Below are positions 44,291 through 55,494 of a stretch of DNA of 64,000 bases, piece by piece; the first letter of the stretch is position 1; each line of letters begins with the position of its first letter. A model generated the notes under the pieces. That model did no database searches. It was not told the origin of the DNA and saw only the letters and a list, made by a program, of their open reading frames with translations. The DNA comes from Pegoplata infirma (taxonomy: Eukaryota; Arthropoda; Insecta; Diptera; Anthomyiidae): contig OY992537.1 of NCBI GenBank assembly GCA_963921195.1, positions 94,756,736 to 94,820,735 on the forward strand, in the 5' to 3' direction. Position numbers and translations under genes: made by a program.

Positions 44291-45026
44291 CCCAGCAAAA
44301 CTTTGGTAATGGGTAGTGATTATATAACACATTACCAGGTAATGCATATAACTTAATATTTGTAGCATTATTTTAGGATGTCTTACCAAACATTTGTTCC
44401 ACAACGTATTATTTTCAAGTGAAAAATAATGCATTACTAATAATTTGATACGTAATGCATGATTATTGGAAAAAATGTATTTCATATTTATTATTTCTAA
44501 ACATTAAATCATGGATGACTTATATTTGGTTACATTATGTATTATTTGAAAGTTTGAAATAATGCATTATTTATAATTGGATGCATAATGCATTACAATA
44601 ACATAAAAAATAATTATTTTATAAAAAAATGCATAAGTTTAAACTAGAGATGGGCTCACGACAGGAAATTTCTAACGACACACACTCACGAGCATATTTT
44701 ATCTACTTACACTCACTTACAACCACGTGAGTAAATTTAATACAAAATTACTTTTTCACTACTCGTAACACCTTATATATTATCTTCTGGTATGCTATAT
44801 TATTTCATTTCTCGTAACCTATAAAATATCATATATTGTACACCTTACTCGTATTCTTCGTTATAAATTTATGACTTATTTTATACCTTACTGGTATTCT
44901 TTGTGATAATGTGGATGCATTACTTTGAGTCTCATCACCTGTTAAAATCATCAATGCTGCAATGTATAAAATAAGAGATCCTATACCTTATTTTATACCT
45001 TATTTGGTAATCTAAGTTTTGCTGGG
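44291..45026 (+). mobile_element. CCCAGCAAAAC-ended TIR element, copy 2 (empty site)
   Basis: Nearly identical to 32558-33408 apart from lacking the 117-bp Harbinger MITE. The ends are CCCAGCAAAACTTTGGTAAT and AGTTTTGCTGGG. It lies close to the right end of the 11.4-kb hAT composite. Confidence 0.75.
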
Positions 45027-45134
45027 TTATTTAATTTTATTACTAAACAAAGAAAAAATGCGAACTAAATAACTAAAATTTCGCGTACCCCCTAGTGGTA
45101 CGCGTACCATAGGTTGGTAACCGCTGGTTTATTT

Positions 45135-45437
45135 CACTCAGCGATAGAAGTTTTATAATGTCGATTTCGACAATAACCGCTCGTTAATTAAACACTTTCT
45201 GCAAACGGTCTTAATATGTGACCCAAAGCTTTAGGCACTTTTAATCTTACCTATTTCATAAAAATCTCACTTTTGCGAAACTTTTACACCGATCACACTA
45301 TTTAAATGAAGTGGCTGGTAATACTTTTTATCAGCAAACATGGACTACGGGATCTGTTGCGATCTAATTGTTAAAGCAATTATCCTGAAATACTTTTTTG
45401 GATTATTTGAACCAGAAACTGAATTTGAATCTTCCTG
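45135..45437. repeat. segmental duplication copy 2, right part
   Basis: Continues the match to 32048-32395 broken at 33752: TTATAATGTCGATTTCGACA, GTGACCCAAAGCTTTAG and a CACACTATTTAAATGAAGTG block resembling CACACGGTATAAATAAAGTG. Confidence 0.55.
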
Positions 45438-46129
45438 TTGTTGTGTTCAGAGATTCATAGATCCCTCATAAAATTTCAAATTAAAATTTCCTTAGAAATT
45501 ATAATACCGAAAACTGAAAAAAGTGATATTCCTGGCAACTCTTTTTTTTTAATTTTTATTATAAATTGTTATGGACTTAAACTACATCCATTAAATTTTG
45601 TTGATCTTGATTTTTGTTGGTCAAAACAAGTTAAGATTAAATTTAACTACAAAAATAATATTGAAAAGGATTTGTTTATACTAGCATGAGGTAAATAAAG
45701 TTTTTATTGCAAATTTTTTTTAAAGTCAGATTTTTTATTTCGATTTGTGTTGTTTTTTTTTACAAGATTTGTTGTGGCTTCTTGACATGTTGCAACAATT
45801 AGCGGTTGCCTTGGCAATGTTTCCTATAAACGTCTAGTTATGCAGTCAGTAGTAGTTGCCTTTAGCTAATACCATGGCCAATGCCAAGGTCAAGTTTACA
45901 ATTTGCTGTTGCATGATTTCCTTTTCTTTTATTATTTTTTTGTATTGTTTCTGTTGCGTTTAATGTAATTTCATGCTATTTTTAACATTATTGTTGCAAC
46001 AATAAACATAAAAAAACTTCACGTGATTGTTTAAAAAAATAAAAATGAAGTTCTTCTTCATGATCAAGTAAATTGTTTTTCTGCAGTTAAGAGGTTTTTT
46101 AAAATAATTTTCTTTATATCTGTTTAGTA
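45438..46129. other. spacer, nothing recognised
   Basis: Short open frames only, no domain. An imperfect GCAACAATTAGCGG block is not repeated elsewhere that I can see. Confidence 0.35.
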
Positions 46130-46131
46130 TA

Positions 46132-47203
46132 CACTGCCTGTCAAAAGTTTTCACACAGAGCTGTAGTAAATGCAATTTGGTAAATATAAAATTTTAAATA
46201 TCAATATCTTTTTTATCAAACTATTATTTTTTGTTAAGGTGTTTTGTAGGTAATTTATTAAGCTTTAATTTAAGTTTTATAGCATCCAGATTGAGTTTAT
46301 AATAAATGTGCTACGAGGGTCGAACTTAAAAATTATAAGTTTTATAGACGTTTAAAAAAAAAAAAAATTTAAAAAAATATTTCTAACATTTTTTTTCCAA
46401 ATCCAAACATTAAAAATTTTTAAAAATTTTCCACTTATTTATATTTATATATCAATTTTTCTAAAGACCCAAACAAACCTTTAAATTTTTTAAATACTGT
46501 AGAAGAAATCCGCATTTTATGACCTCCAATTCTTTTGATCACAAATTTTTTTGTAAACAAATAAAACATTTTAGTGTTAATTAATTTTAGTACACCTAAC
46601 TATATTGTAATGAGATATGAAAAAATAATTGGAGGTCGTCCTTTTGTCCTGATATTCCAAAATAGAGAAATGGATTTAATTAAATTAAGGGAGATTCTCC
46701 TCTTTTATTTGCCGTCAAGAAAGTCATTCTAGGACAATCCCAAGTATTTCAAAAATATTTTACAAAATGTATCCTTTAAAACTTTGAAGTACTTGTAAAA
46801 GAAAACAGGATCACGAAATGAAAAACTGTAAATGCAGTTTTACTCCATTTGACCTCTACTTTCGGACGTATATCATCCGGTTCATGTTTAATATTGGTTG
46901 TCGGACGGTGATATAAATTAGAGAAACATTTTTAAATTTTTAATGTTTGGACTTGGAAAAAAATTTTAAAAATATTTTTTAAAAAATGTCTATAAAAAAT
47001 TATCATTTTCCAGTTCGACCCTCGTAGTACATTTATTATTAACTCAATCTGGACACTATAAAGCTTAAATTGGAGCTTATTAAAAAACCTACAAAACACT
47101 TTATCAAAAAATGCTCGTTTAATAATAAAACGTTTGATATTTCAAATTTTGTTTTTAACAAATTGCATCTACTATGTGGTGTGGTTACTTTTGACCGGCA
47201 CTG
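46132..47203. mobile_element. Tc1/mariner-type element with long TIRs
   Basis: The left end CACTGCCTGTCAAAAGTTTT and the right end CTTTTGACCGGCACTG are inverse copies. TA flanks both (46130-46131 and 47204-47205). The arms match for about 270 bp, through CGACCCTCGTAGYACATTTA and CTCAATCTGGAYRCTATAAA. The centre includes CCTCCAATTCTTTTGATC and a more GC-rich 46680-46910 segment. No transposase. It defines the termini for the family of fragments at 10.9, 36.7, 37.3, 40.7 and 50.9 kb. Confidence 0.75.
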
Positions 47204-47205
47204 TA

Positions 47206-48289
47206 TCTATATCTATATTGTGCAGCGAAATTCCTTTTCTGGCATCTTCTTTTTATAGATATAATATATTCAGTAATATCAATCTTAATGACTGACACAA
47301 ATTATAGAGTTATTTTTTAGTTTTGCAAATTGCTTGTAACATACTTACGTGATGATGGAAATTACAAACTGAAGAACAGAGATTCAATCAGAGATTGTAT
47401 CAGAGAATTTATCAACTTGGTATGTTAAGTTATTTTTTAAGTTGAAGAAAAAAAAAAAAAAACAAACATTTAAACGACACACCCTGTGATTAATATTTTT
47501 AAAAAATTAACTGAAATAAGTAATAATTTGAAACTGGAGCACTTGTACAGGCCAAACACAGGCAAATAGGTTTATTCCTTCGTTACCAGATAAAATAAAA
47601 TCTGGATTTTCCCCATTTCTGAAACTCTCCCCCTAAAAAATTCTTATTTTATTTACTTGTGGTCGTTGAAGTCCTTCACAGAATCTTTTTAGAATTCATT
47701 GAACATTAAAACAAAGTATAATATCCCCGTTTAGCCCGGAATTATGTTCGTTCCGGTACAATTAAAAAAAAATGAGTGAACAAAGATTTTGAGTAAAAAA
47801 AAATTAATTCAATGTCGTGCCTGTTCTATTCCATTTTGTTCCCCCTTTTATTCCATGTAGGTTTCTTTCCATTCCGAAAAACAGACTTTTCGATGGAGGA
47901 TCGTACATTCCAAAACTCAAGTTTTTATGACCATTATTTCTGGAGATTAAAAAGTAGCAAAATACACTTGTTTTACCCTCTCAGTATTGAAACGTACTAA
48001 AAAATATCTTTTCAGATTTTATTTTTTTTTTTTTTGCTGAAAGATCCTGCACTATTAATTTCAAGTTACTACAACCTTTATTTCAAGAAATGGAAAAGTA
48101 CCAAAGTACAAATTTTTACCTCGTTAAAAACGGAATTCCTTAATAATTCCTCTTCCAGAAGGTTTTTGTTTGCTGAAATGATCATAATTTCAGGAGAAAG
48201 AAAAAAGTACCAAAATATACTATTTTAGCCTGTTTTCCATTCTTATTTCTATTTTGTTGATTTTCCAAAGAGTCTGGGCAAATTTTTAT
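47206..48289. other. spacer with loose AAAAGTACCAAAATACA modules
   Basis: Blocks like AAAAGTAGCAAAATACAC, AAAAGTACCAAAGTACAA and AAAAGTACCAAAATATAC recur about every 130-160 bp between 47950 and 48220, an old tandem array. No coding content. Confidence 0.4.
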
Positions 48290-48560
48290 TTCAACAGTTA
48301 ACACGATACAGTTCAAAATCAAAGAGCTTGACTCTTCAAAATTGACATGAATATGTCTCATGATCCTAGGCAGGTCAAGTTCGGAAGTGGACAAAATCGG
48401 ACCAGGCGGAAAAAAGTTTTCCTTTGAAGGACTAACCAACCACTGAAAAACAACAATTTTTTTGACGTTTTTTTTTTGTATTTTTGTTGAACTAATGATG
48501 GACCCAGGGGATAAATAGACCCAGGGGATAAAAAAATGTCGCTTTTTTCGACCCGCCCCC
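48290..48560 (+). mobile_element. mini-me-like fragment (head missing)
   Basis: Keeps AACACGATACAGTTCAAAAT, CATGAATATGTCTC, CTAGGCAGGTCAAGTTCGG and a GGACCAGGCGGAAAAAAG block, colinear with 38090-38200. A direct repeat of GACCCAGGGGATAA follows (48500 and 48526). Confidence 0.65.
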
Positions 48561-48712
48561 TTTTGAGGGCGTGGTTAAAAAAAATTAAATAATAATAAAA
48601 TTATAATACTTTAGTGCACAAAGTAGAATAAAATGAACTTGTAAGCATATACCGCGAGGGGCAAGCAAACTCAGCAACTACTCTCCCCCTTAAACGGCTC
48701 TGCCAACATTTT

Positions 48713-49325
48713 TTATACCCTCCAACTACAGTATGGGGGTATACTCACTTTGTCATTCCGTGTGTAAAGCATTAAAATGTCGGTCTAGGACCCCATAAAG
48801 TAAATAATTTATGATCAGTAATCGATTCTAAGATATTCCAGCGATGTCCGTTCGTCCGTCTGTAGTTAACAAGATGCAGTCCAAAATAAAAGAGCTAGAC
48901 TCCCGAAATTTGGCACGAATATGTCTTTTGTTCCTAGGCAGGTTAAGTTCGCAAATGAGCAATATCGGACCAGGGGGAAAAAGTTCCCCCTAAAGAACTA
49001 AACTAACCTCTGAAAAAAAACACGAATTTTTTTAAATGATTTTTGTGTGTTTGTTTAACAAATGCAACATTTTTTGCAACAAGAAGTTCAAAGTCCTGAA
49101 TTTGGACTCATGGACCCATGGATTAAAAAAATTGTTTATATATTGATAAACTTGTATTTCTTTAGTGCAAAAAGCTTAAGAATGAATTTGTAAACATATA
49201 TTTCGAGGGAGAATTTGTCCCCCAAATGACCACTGCCAACAACCCCCCCCCCCCCCCCCCAAAATACAAAAAACGCCCCTAGAATTTTTAATTTTTTCTA
49301 TTTTTGTTGGAGGGCTTGCAATCAT
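48713..49325 (+). mobile_element. mini-me/DINE-1-like element, first subfamily
   Basis: Begins ATACCCTCCAACTACAGTAT, with GGTATACTCACTTTGTCATT, CCCCATAAAGTA, a short (GTCY)n (GTCCGTTCGTCCGTCTG), GGCACGAATATGTC and CCTAGGCAGGTTAAGTTCG. Near its 3' end it has an 18-base C run (49243-49260), where the full copy has only short C runs. The hairpin tail is decayed (GTTGGAGGGCTTGC). Confidence 0.75.
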
Positions 49326-49917
49326 GTTCCAAACATTCTTTTTCTCTGTGTGTGTAGAATAACTATAATTGAGATTTGATTTTTTATTGAAATGATAAAT
49401 TTTTGATATTGCCGCAATATCTTTAGGGATAGTTTGCAGGGATATTTTTCATGGATTGCCTAAAAATACAAATGCATTACAAAATTCTTGAAGATTTCAA
49501 AATTTTATGGTCTGTGTTTAAGCTTTATATCATTGAATTTTTGTTTATATTTAATTAAAAATTTTAAATAACATATAAATGACACATGTATTTTTAAACA
49601 TAAGATTATTTCAACAGTTGTTTCATTTCCAAAATCCTCAAACATACATTCATTAAAAACAATTTTTAATTGTAGATTATGTCATATAATGCATTTAACA
49701 GAATTTCAATGATAAATTATACATTTTGATATGTTTTTGCCAGAGATGGAAAAGTAAGCGCAGTACTATTGTCAGTACCGAGGTATCATCTCTAAACGAT
49801 TTGGTAGCATTTCTATACAAAATATTTTTTATTTATTTGTTTAACAAAGTCGTCTTTGGAAATATTTTGAAAATTTTTAGTTAAGGAAATAAAGATTTTT
49901 TCTGGAATTTTTTTTTT
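49326..49917. other. spacer, nothing recognised
   Basis: A/T-rich, no matched repeat. Confidence 0.35.
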
Positions 49918-50044
49918 TTTCAAAATGTTCCCAATGACACGTCAGCAATTGGTCAGCAGTGCCCACCAGTGTCGGTGGCCACCAACAATTCGTTTAAACA
50001 ACCGCTGACCAACTGCTAACATGTCATTGGAAACATTTTGAAAA
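49918..50044. mobile_element. 127-bp hairpin MITE
   Basis: The left arm TTTCAAAATGTTCCCAATGA is matched by TCATTGGAAACATTTTGAAA. Inner arms TCAGCAATTGGTCAGC and GCTGACCAACTGCTAACATG continue the pairing. The loop is GC-richer than its surroundings (CCACCAGTGTCGGTGGCC). No clear target duplication. Confidence 0.65.
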
Positions 50045-50109
50045 ATTGTATCAATCAATTTTATAAAGGCAGAGTCATCAGTATGTCAGGGGTGATTTTT
50101 TTTGACACT

Positions 50110-50308
50110 AGGGGGCATGTTACAGAAAAAGTGGTTTGCTCAAACACAAAACGAATACTATTATTTTCGGAATGAAATCACTTTCTAAAATCAAAGTGGA
50201 ATTGAATTGAATAAAAAAGGTTTCATTCAGAAAAAATATTCGCTTTGCGTTTTACGAGTAAACTACTTTTTCCAAGTCCAAACGGAATTGAGTCTGTAAC
50301 ATACCTCC
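50110..50308. mobile_element. CATGTCACAGACTCAATT MITE, copy 1
   Basis: About 200 bp. The right end CGGAATTGAGTCTGTAACAT and left end AGGGGGCATGTTACAGA are partial inverses. Inner blocks AATCAAAGTGGAATTGAA and GTTTTACGAGTAAACTAC match copy 2 at 51908-52130. Confidence 0.6.
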
Positions 50309-50619
50309 ATAAATAATTTTCTTACTTGTTTATTAAAGTTTCCATTTTTCCAACCCTGGTTTCCACTATCATCATGACACTACTACAAATAAAATGATGA
50401 TATTTTCATTGTATGAGTGTAATAAGTACAATTAAAATAAACTTGTATTGTATTCATAAAAAAACGGTTTAGTGATTAAATTTTATCACCGTTGATGGTG
50501 AGCAGGATACATATTCTGTAAAAGAGACTTTCTTTAACACTAAAGTCTAAATAAACGGCCAATTGAAGCAGCTGATACTTCAAAATAAAAAATATGTGCT
50601 GGTAAATTCATTAGAAATA
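50309..50619. other. spacer, nothing recognised
   Basis: A/T-rich, no match. Confidence 0.35.
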
Positions 50620-51779
50620 AGTAAAAAAAGATAAATTCGGCAAGGGGAATTTATCGCAAAATATTATTGCAAAATAATTTATTTAAAAAAAAAATTGTTG
50701 AAAAAAAAATTTTGTCAAAAATTCCGCCGAAAAGATTTTAGGTGAAAAAATGTTCACGAAAAAAATTGATAAAAGGAATTAATTTAGAAAAAAAAAAAAT
50801 CGCAAAAAAAATTTGGCGAAAAAAAAATGTTGCCAAAAAAAAAAATTTGGTGAAAAAAAAATTGCGGTAAAAATTTTTGGGGCATAAACATATGTTTGTC
50901 CTTCTATAAATACCTTTCGGTTTTTAATTCTGTTCATATACAGTGGGCGACAATACATTAGAAACTTTTTTATAGGAGATGCAATTTGTTAAAGACAAAG
51001 TTAACAATACTAAATGTTATTATTATCAAACGAGAATTTTGATAAAAAAAATGTTGTAGGTAATTTATCAAGCTTTAATTTAAGCTTAATAGCGTCCAGA
51101 TTGAGTAAATAATAAATGTGCTACAAGGGTCGATCTGGAAAATGAAATTATTTATAGACATTTTTAAGAACAATGTAAAAAATATTTCCGAGCCGATTTT
51201 TTCCAAGTTCAAACATTAAAAATTTAAAAAAGGGTCCAATAGTTTTTATTCAGTGCTCAAATAATTTTACCAACAACCCAAAAAAACAGTGAAATTTTTT
51301 AAGTACAGTAGAAAAAATCCACATTTTTTGACCTCCAATTCTTTTGACCACCAATTTTTTGTAAATGTATGTCAACTAGCAGCCGAATTAAAGCTTTGTG
51401 TATATTTTTAGGTTATGTGGAATGTACCACAATTTTCGAGGTGTACTTAAATTTTTGTTCATAACTTTTAAACCACTAAACCGATATCCGTCAAATGCAA
51501 TACCAAACTTATTGAAATAACAATAACAAAAGATGTTAAGTTTCAATGATATCTGCTAAATAGTTTGGCTGTGATCACCATTTCAACAGACAGACAGACG
51601 GGCATCGCTAGAATAGGGCGAAACACCACTAAAAATGCGGTCAACATAATTATTCTGTGATCGAAAGTTGTCTAAGTATTTGAAAAATATGGCAGCATTG
51701 TGTTTTAAAATTTGGGAAGAAGCGAGATTGAGAAAATCGCTACTACAACTGCTCATCATTTTTTAGAAATGTAAAAATG
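50620..51779 (-). mobile_element. mini-me-like copy, second subfamily, split by a Tc1-like MITE
   Basis: The plus strand starts with the decayed hairpin tail (AAATTCGGCAAGGGGAATTT), then modules of GCGAAAAAAAAATTT. At 50939 a Tc1-like MITE fragment (TACAGTGGGCGACAATAC start, with AATTTGCTACAAGGGTCGA-type blocks, to about 51365) interrupts. The mini-me body then resumes with AGCAGCCGAATTAAAG and AACTTTTAAACCACTAAACC. About 180 bp of flank after 51600 (CACTAAAAATGCGGTC, ATTCTGTGATCGAAAGTT) is also present after the next copy. Confidence 0.65.
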
Positions 51780-52680
51780 TAACAAAAAAAAAATTGTTGA
51801 AAAAAATATTTTTGTGAAAAAAATTTCTGCGGAAAAAAAATTTCACGAAAAAACTTTTGAGGTAAAAAATCGGTAAAAGGAATTAATTTAGAAAAAAAAC
51901 GAAATTTAGGGACATGTCACAGACTCAATTCCGTTCGGATTTGAAAAGTTTACTCGTAAAACGCAAAACAATTTTTTTTTTTTTTTTTGGATTGAAATAA
52001 CTTTCAAAAATCAAAGTGGAATTGAACTGCATAAAAGTGGTTTCATTCCGAAAAAAAATATTTGCTTCGCGTTTTACCAGTAAACCACCTATTCCACTTC
52101 TGAACGGAATTGAGTCTGTGACATGCCCCTTAAAAAAAAAATCGCAAAAAAAAAAAATTTGGCGAAAAAAAATTTTCGCGAAAAAAAAAATTTGGAGAAA
52201 AAAAATTGCGGGAAAAATGTTTGAGTATAAAAATATGTTTTGCACTTCTATAAATACCATTCGGTATTTAATTCTGTTCATAACCAGCAGCAGAATTAAA
52301 GATTTATGTATTTTTAGGTTAAGTGGGATATACAAAAATTTTCGAGGAGACCTTACATTTTCGTTCATAGCTTTTGAACCACTGAACCGATATCGGTCAA
52401 ATGCAATACCAAACTTACTGAAACAACAATAACAATATATGTTAAGTTTCATCGATATCTGTTAAATATTTTGGCCGTGATCACCATTTTAACAGACAGG
52501 CATCGTTAGAATAGAGGGAAATACCACTAAAAATACGGTTAATACAATTATTCTGTGATCGAAAGTTATCTTAGTTTTTTTTAGAAAAATATGGCAGCAT
52601 TGGAGTGTCATAAAATTTGAAAAGAAGCGATATTGAGAAAATCTTTATTTAAAGTTGTCATCATTTTTTGGAAATGTTTT
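51780..52680 (-). mobile_element. tandem sibling of the preceding mini-me-like copy
   Basis: Same order of parts as 50620-51779, including the downstream flank (CACTAAAAATACGGTT, ATTCTGTGATCGAAAGTT), so the pair arose by tandem duplication of about 0.7-0.9 kb. It is interrupted at 51908-52130 by a MITE that the first copy lacks, while it lacks the Tc1-like insertion of the first copy. Confidence 0.65.
51908..52130. mobile_element. CATGTCACAGACTCAATT MITE, copy 2
   Basis: The ends GGGACATGTCACAGACTCAA and TTGAGTCTGTGACATGCCCC are inverse copies, continued inward by CGTTCGGA..TTTACTCGTAAAACGC and GCGTTTTACCAGTAAAC. It has no coding potential of its own. The long open frames that overlap it on both strands arise from its palindromic structure. 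Confidence 0.75.
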
Positions 52681-53029
52681 TGTAGCGTTCCTATGAATTC
52701 TTCAGCCGCATTAAGCGACATCCATGTTTTTTATACACGCACGGGACGTACTATATAAAATTATTAATAACACAACATTGTTTTTTTATGCTCGAAAAAA
52801 AAAACTAAAAGAAGTATTTAATTCCAACATACTGCTGCGGAAGTATTAAATATAATAATGTATCAAGTGGTTTTTTGTAACTGTATAAAAATGATGAAGA
52901 CACTCCCTGCTGATTATTTTACTTTAATTTGAAGGAGGACCATAAATATTTGTACGAACATTACATTATTACAAAACTACAAAAAAATAATAAAGGAATT
53001 CAAACTTCTCTATGGCATTTGAAAGCTTA
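52681..53029. other. spacer, nothing recognised
   Basis: No repeat or coding match. Confidence 0.35.
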
Positions 53030-54070
53030 AGTATATGACTACGTCTTAAGTAGAAGACTACGTATTTTGTTAAAGACTTCAGCTTAAGTGAAGACCATGT
53101 CATTGGTGAAAGACTACGATTGTAATAAAAGAATATTAAAAACTGCGTCTTTAGTTAAAGACTTAAAGACTACGTTTTTTGATATAGACTACGTTTTTGG
53201 ATAAAGACTACGTATTTAGTTAAAGTCTACGTCTTTAGTTAAAGACTTACGTCTTTAGTTAAAGACTACGCATTTAATTGAAGACTACGTCTTTAGTTAA
53301 AGATTATGTCTTTAGTTTGTAAAGGCGTAGTCGTTAGTAAAGACAACATCTTGAGAAAAAGTCAAAGTATTTAGTTAAAGACTACGTCAAAAGTTAAAGA
53401 CTACATCTTTAGTTAAAGACTACTTCTATAGTTAAAAACTACGTCTTTAGTAAAAGACTGCGTCTTTAGTTAAAGACTACGTCTTTAGTTAAAGACTACG
53501 TCTATAGTTAAAAACTACGTCTTTAGTAAAAGACTGCGTCTTTAGTTAAAGACTACGTCTTTATTTAAGACTACGCCTTTAGTTAAAGACTACGTCGTTA
53601 GTTAAAGACTACGCCTTTAGTTAAAGACTACGTCGTTAGTTAAAGACTACGTCGTTAGTTAACGACTATGTCTTTAGTTAAAGACTACGTCTTTAGTTAA
53701 AGACCTACATCTTTAGTTAAATACTACGTCTTTAGTTAAATACCTACGTCTTTAGTTAAAGACTACGTCTTTAGTTAAAGACTAAGTCTTTAGTTATAGA
53801 CTACGTCTTTAGTTAAATACTACGTCTGTAGTCTTTAAATAAGACATAGTCTTTAACTAAAGTCGTAGTCTTTCACTAAAGACGTAATCTTTAACTAAAG
53901 ACGTAGTCTTTAACTGAAAAAAGACGTTGTCTTTAACTTCCTAATTAAAAGACATCTTGAGAAATAGTCCAAGTTTTTAGTCAAAGACTACGTCTTAAGT
54001 TAAAGACTGCGTCTTTAGTAAAAGCCTACGTCCATAGTAAATTACTACGTATTAAGCAAAATACTAAGTC
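53030..54070. repeat. 19-bp minisatellite, higher-order and partly inverted
   Basis: About 50 units of AGTTAAAGACTACGTCTTT, whose core AAAGAC-TAC-GTCTTT is a near dyad. A 76-bp higher-order block (four units, marked by CTATAGTTAAAAACTACG) repeats at 53426 and 53502. Units between about 53830 and 53945 are inverted (AAAGACGTAGTCTTTAACT). Sequence on either side returns to the main orientation. Confidence 0.9.
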
Positions 54071-54559
54071 CCTGATAGAGTCTATAAGAGATCGCCAACA
54101 AATGTGAATCTAATTACTCCAAAAGACTACGTCTTTCACAACTTACATACCGATTTTCCCATTTAACTCAATTCTTTTAAAGATCTGCCTCTTAAAAATG
54201 TACACGAAAAATTTAGGTAAAACATTTAATAATACAAAAATAGATGACAGACATTAATGCGACGAACACTATCATCTTGAGAACACAAATTTGTTATTAC
54301 ACACATTTACAGCAATTACATTACAAAAATGAATTTCAAATATTTTTGTCGTCCAAACGTGTTGGACTTTAGTTTCCGGTCGAAAAGAAGAAGGCCAATT
54401 ATTTTTAAGGCGAATGTGGATTATTTTCTATTTTTTGAGGAAAGTTATGCAGTATTTGAAAAGGTAATGTTGGCAATTACTTAAGTGTTGTTAGTCATAA
54501 TTTTTATTTTCATTTTTTGTAAATATATCCCAGCAATATTTGTCATAAAAATTGCTGTT
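54071..54559. other. spacer, nothing recognised
   Basis: No domain or repeat match. Confidence 0.35.
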
Positions 54560-55020
54560 ATCATCGAAGAAAATAGTAAAAGGAAATAATTTGAGAAAAA
54601 AAAATTTCGCGGAAAAAAAATTTTGGGTTAAAGAAATATGTTTTTACTTGTTTAAATAGCTTTCAGTATCCAACTCTCTTTACAAATGTCAACCAGTAGC
54701 CGAATTAAAGCATTTTGTATTTTGAGGTTATGTAGAATGTAGCAAAATGTTCAAGGTGTCCGTACATTTTCATTAATAACTTTTGAACCATTATACCGAT
54801 ATCGCTCAAATGGAATACCAAACTTCTTGAAGCAACAACAAGTAATTATGAAAAGTTACAGCCATATCTGTGTAGTATTTTGGCCGTGATCGTCATTTCA
54901 ACAGATAGACGGAGATCGCTAGCATGTCTTTGAATCGATCTCTGATCAATAATGAGATCCTACACCGATATTTAGATGAGTTACAAATGGAATGACAAAC
55001 TTATATATTCCACATTTTCC
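54560..55020 (-). mobile_element. mini-me-like copy, second subfamily
   Basis: Contains AGCCGAATTAAAGCATTTTG, AACTTTTGAACCATTATACC, CAAATGGAATACCAAACTTC and the head-side block GATGAGTTACAAATGGAATG, colinear with 40330-40650. Confidence 0.7.
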
Positions 55021-55494
55021 ATATTTTTTCAAGAGGAAATTTTTGGGACAGATGTTTGGACAGATGCCGCTTCTTTAACTGTTTTAAATATTTTGACCGC
55101 ACAAGCTAGAACATCTTCTAAGGGTTAGAAGATTTAGGTCCTAGGTTTTGGGAATTAACGATGTGTTTTTCTGCTATTATTTTCAAGTTTAGAATAATTA
55201 ATTATCTAAACAATTACAATTGCATAAATTTAAGAACAACTTCTTAAAAATTTTGTTGGGTTTTTTCTTGTAAGTTTGCTGTTAACATGTTCTTAGGTAT
55301 TTCATATGAAAATGGGAAAGGTTTTCTTAAAAATAGGTTGGTAATATTTATTTAGTTTCTTATTAATATTAAATGCGGTTAATATTATTAATATGCCAAA
55401 ATTATTAAGAAAATTGGAGTGGCTTTTTGCACAAAAAATTGTTACATTCATATAATTGAATTAATTTCGTAAACAAAATAGAAATGTTTTAGAA
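55021..55494. other. spacer, nothing recognised
   Basis: A/T-rich, no match. Confidence 0.35.

Larger units (their letters stand above)
33761..45126. mobile_element. 11.4-kb hAT-ended composite with perfect 8-bp duplication
   Basis: The left end CAGCGGTTACCAACC is matched by GGTTGGTAACCGCTG at 45112-45126. Further inverse similarity lies around CGCGTACC. GTTTATTT occurs at both flanks (33753-33760 and 45127-45134). CAGNGGTT..CAACC ends with 8-bp duplications are typical of hAT elements. The interior has no transposase. It is a stack of later insertions: mini-me-like, Tc1-like, hAT, Harbinger-like and CCCAGC elements plus a SINE. The flanking sequence joins into copy 2 of the segmental duplication, which supports a single insertion event. 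Confidence 0.8.

Noticed and set aside
52016..52452. Overlapping open frames of 138 and 175 codons on opposite strands
   Set aside because: They run through a palindromic MITE and GCGAAAAAAAA-type modules. The protein is low-complexity Phe/Lys, with no domain, and repeat structure explains the openness.
53030..54070. CRISPR-like array
   Set aside because: Units are directly abutting 19-mers with no unique spacers, in a eukaryotic repeat context.
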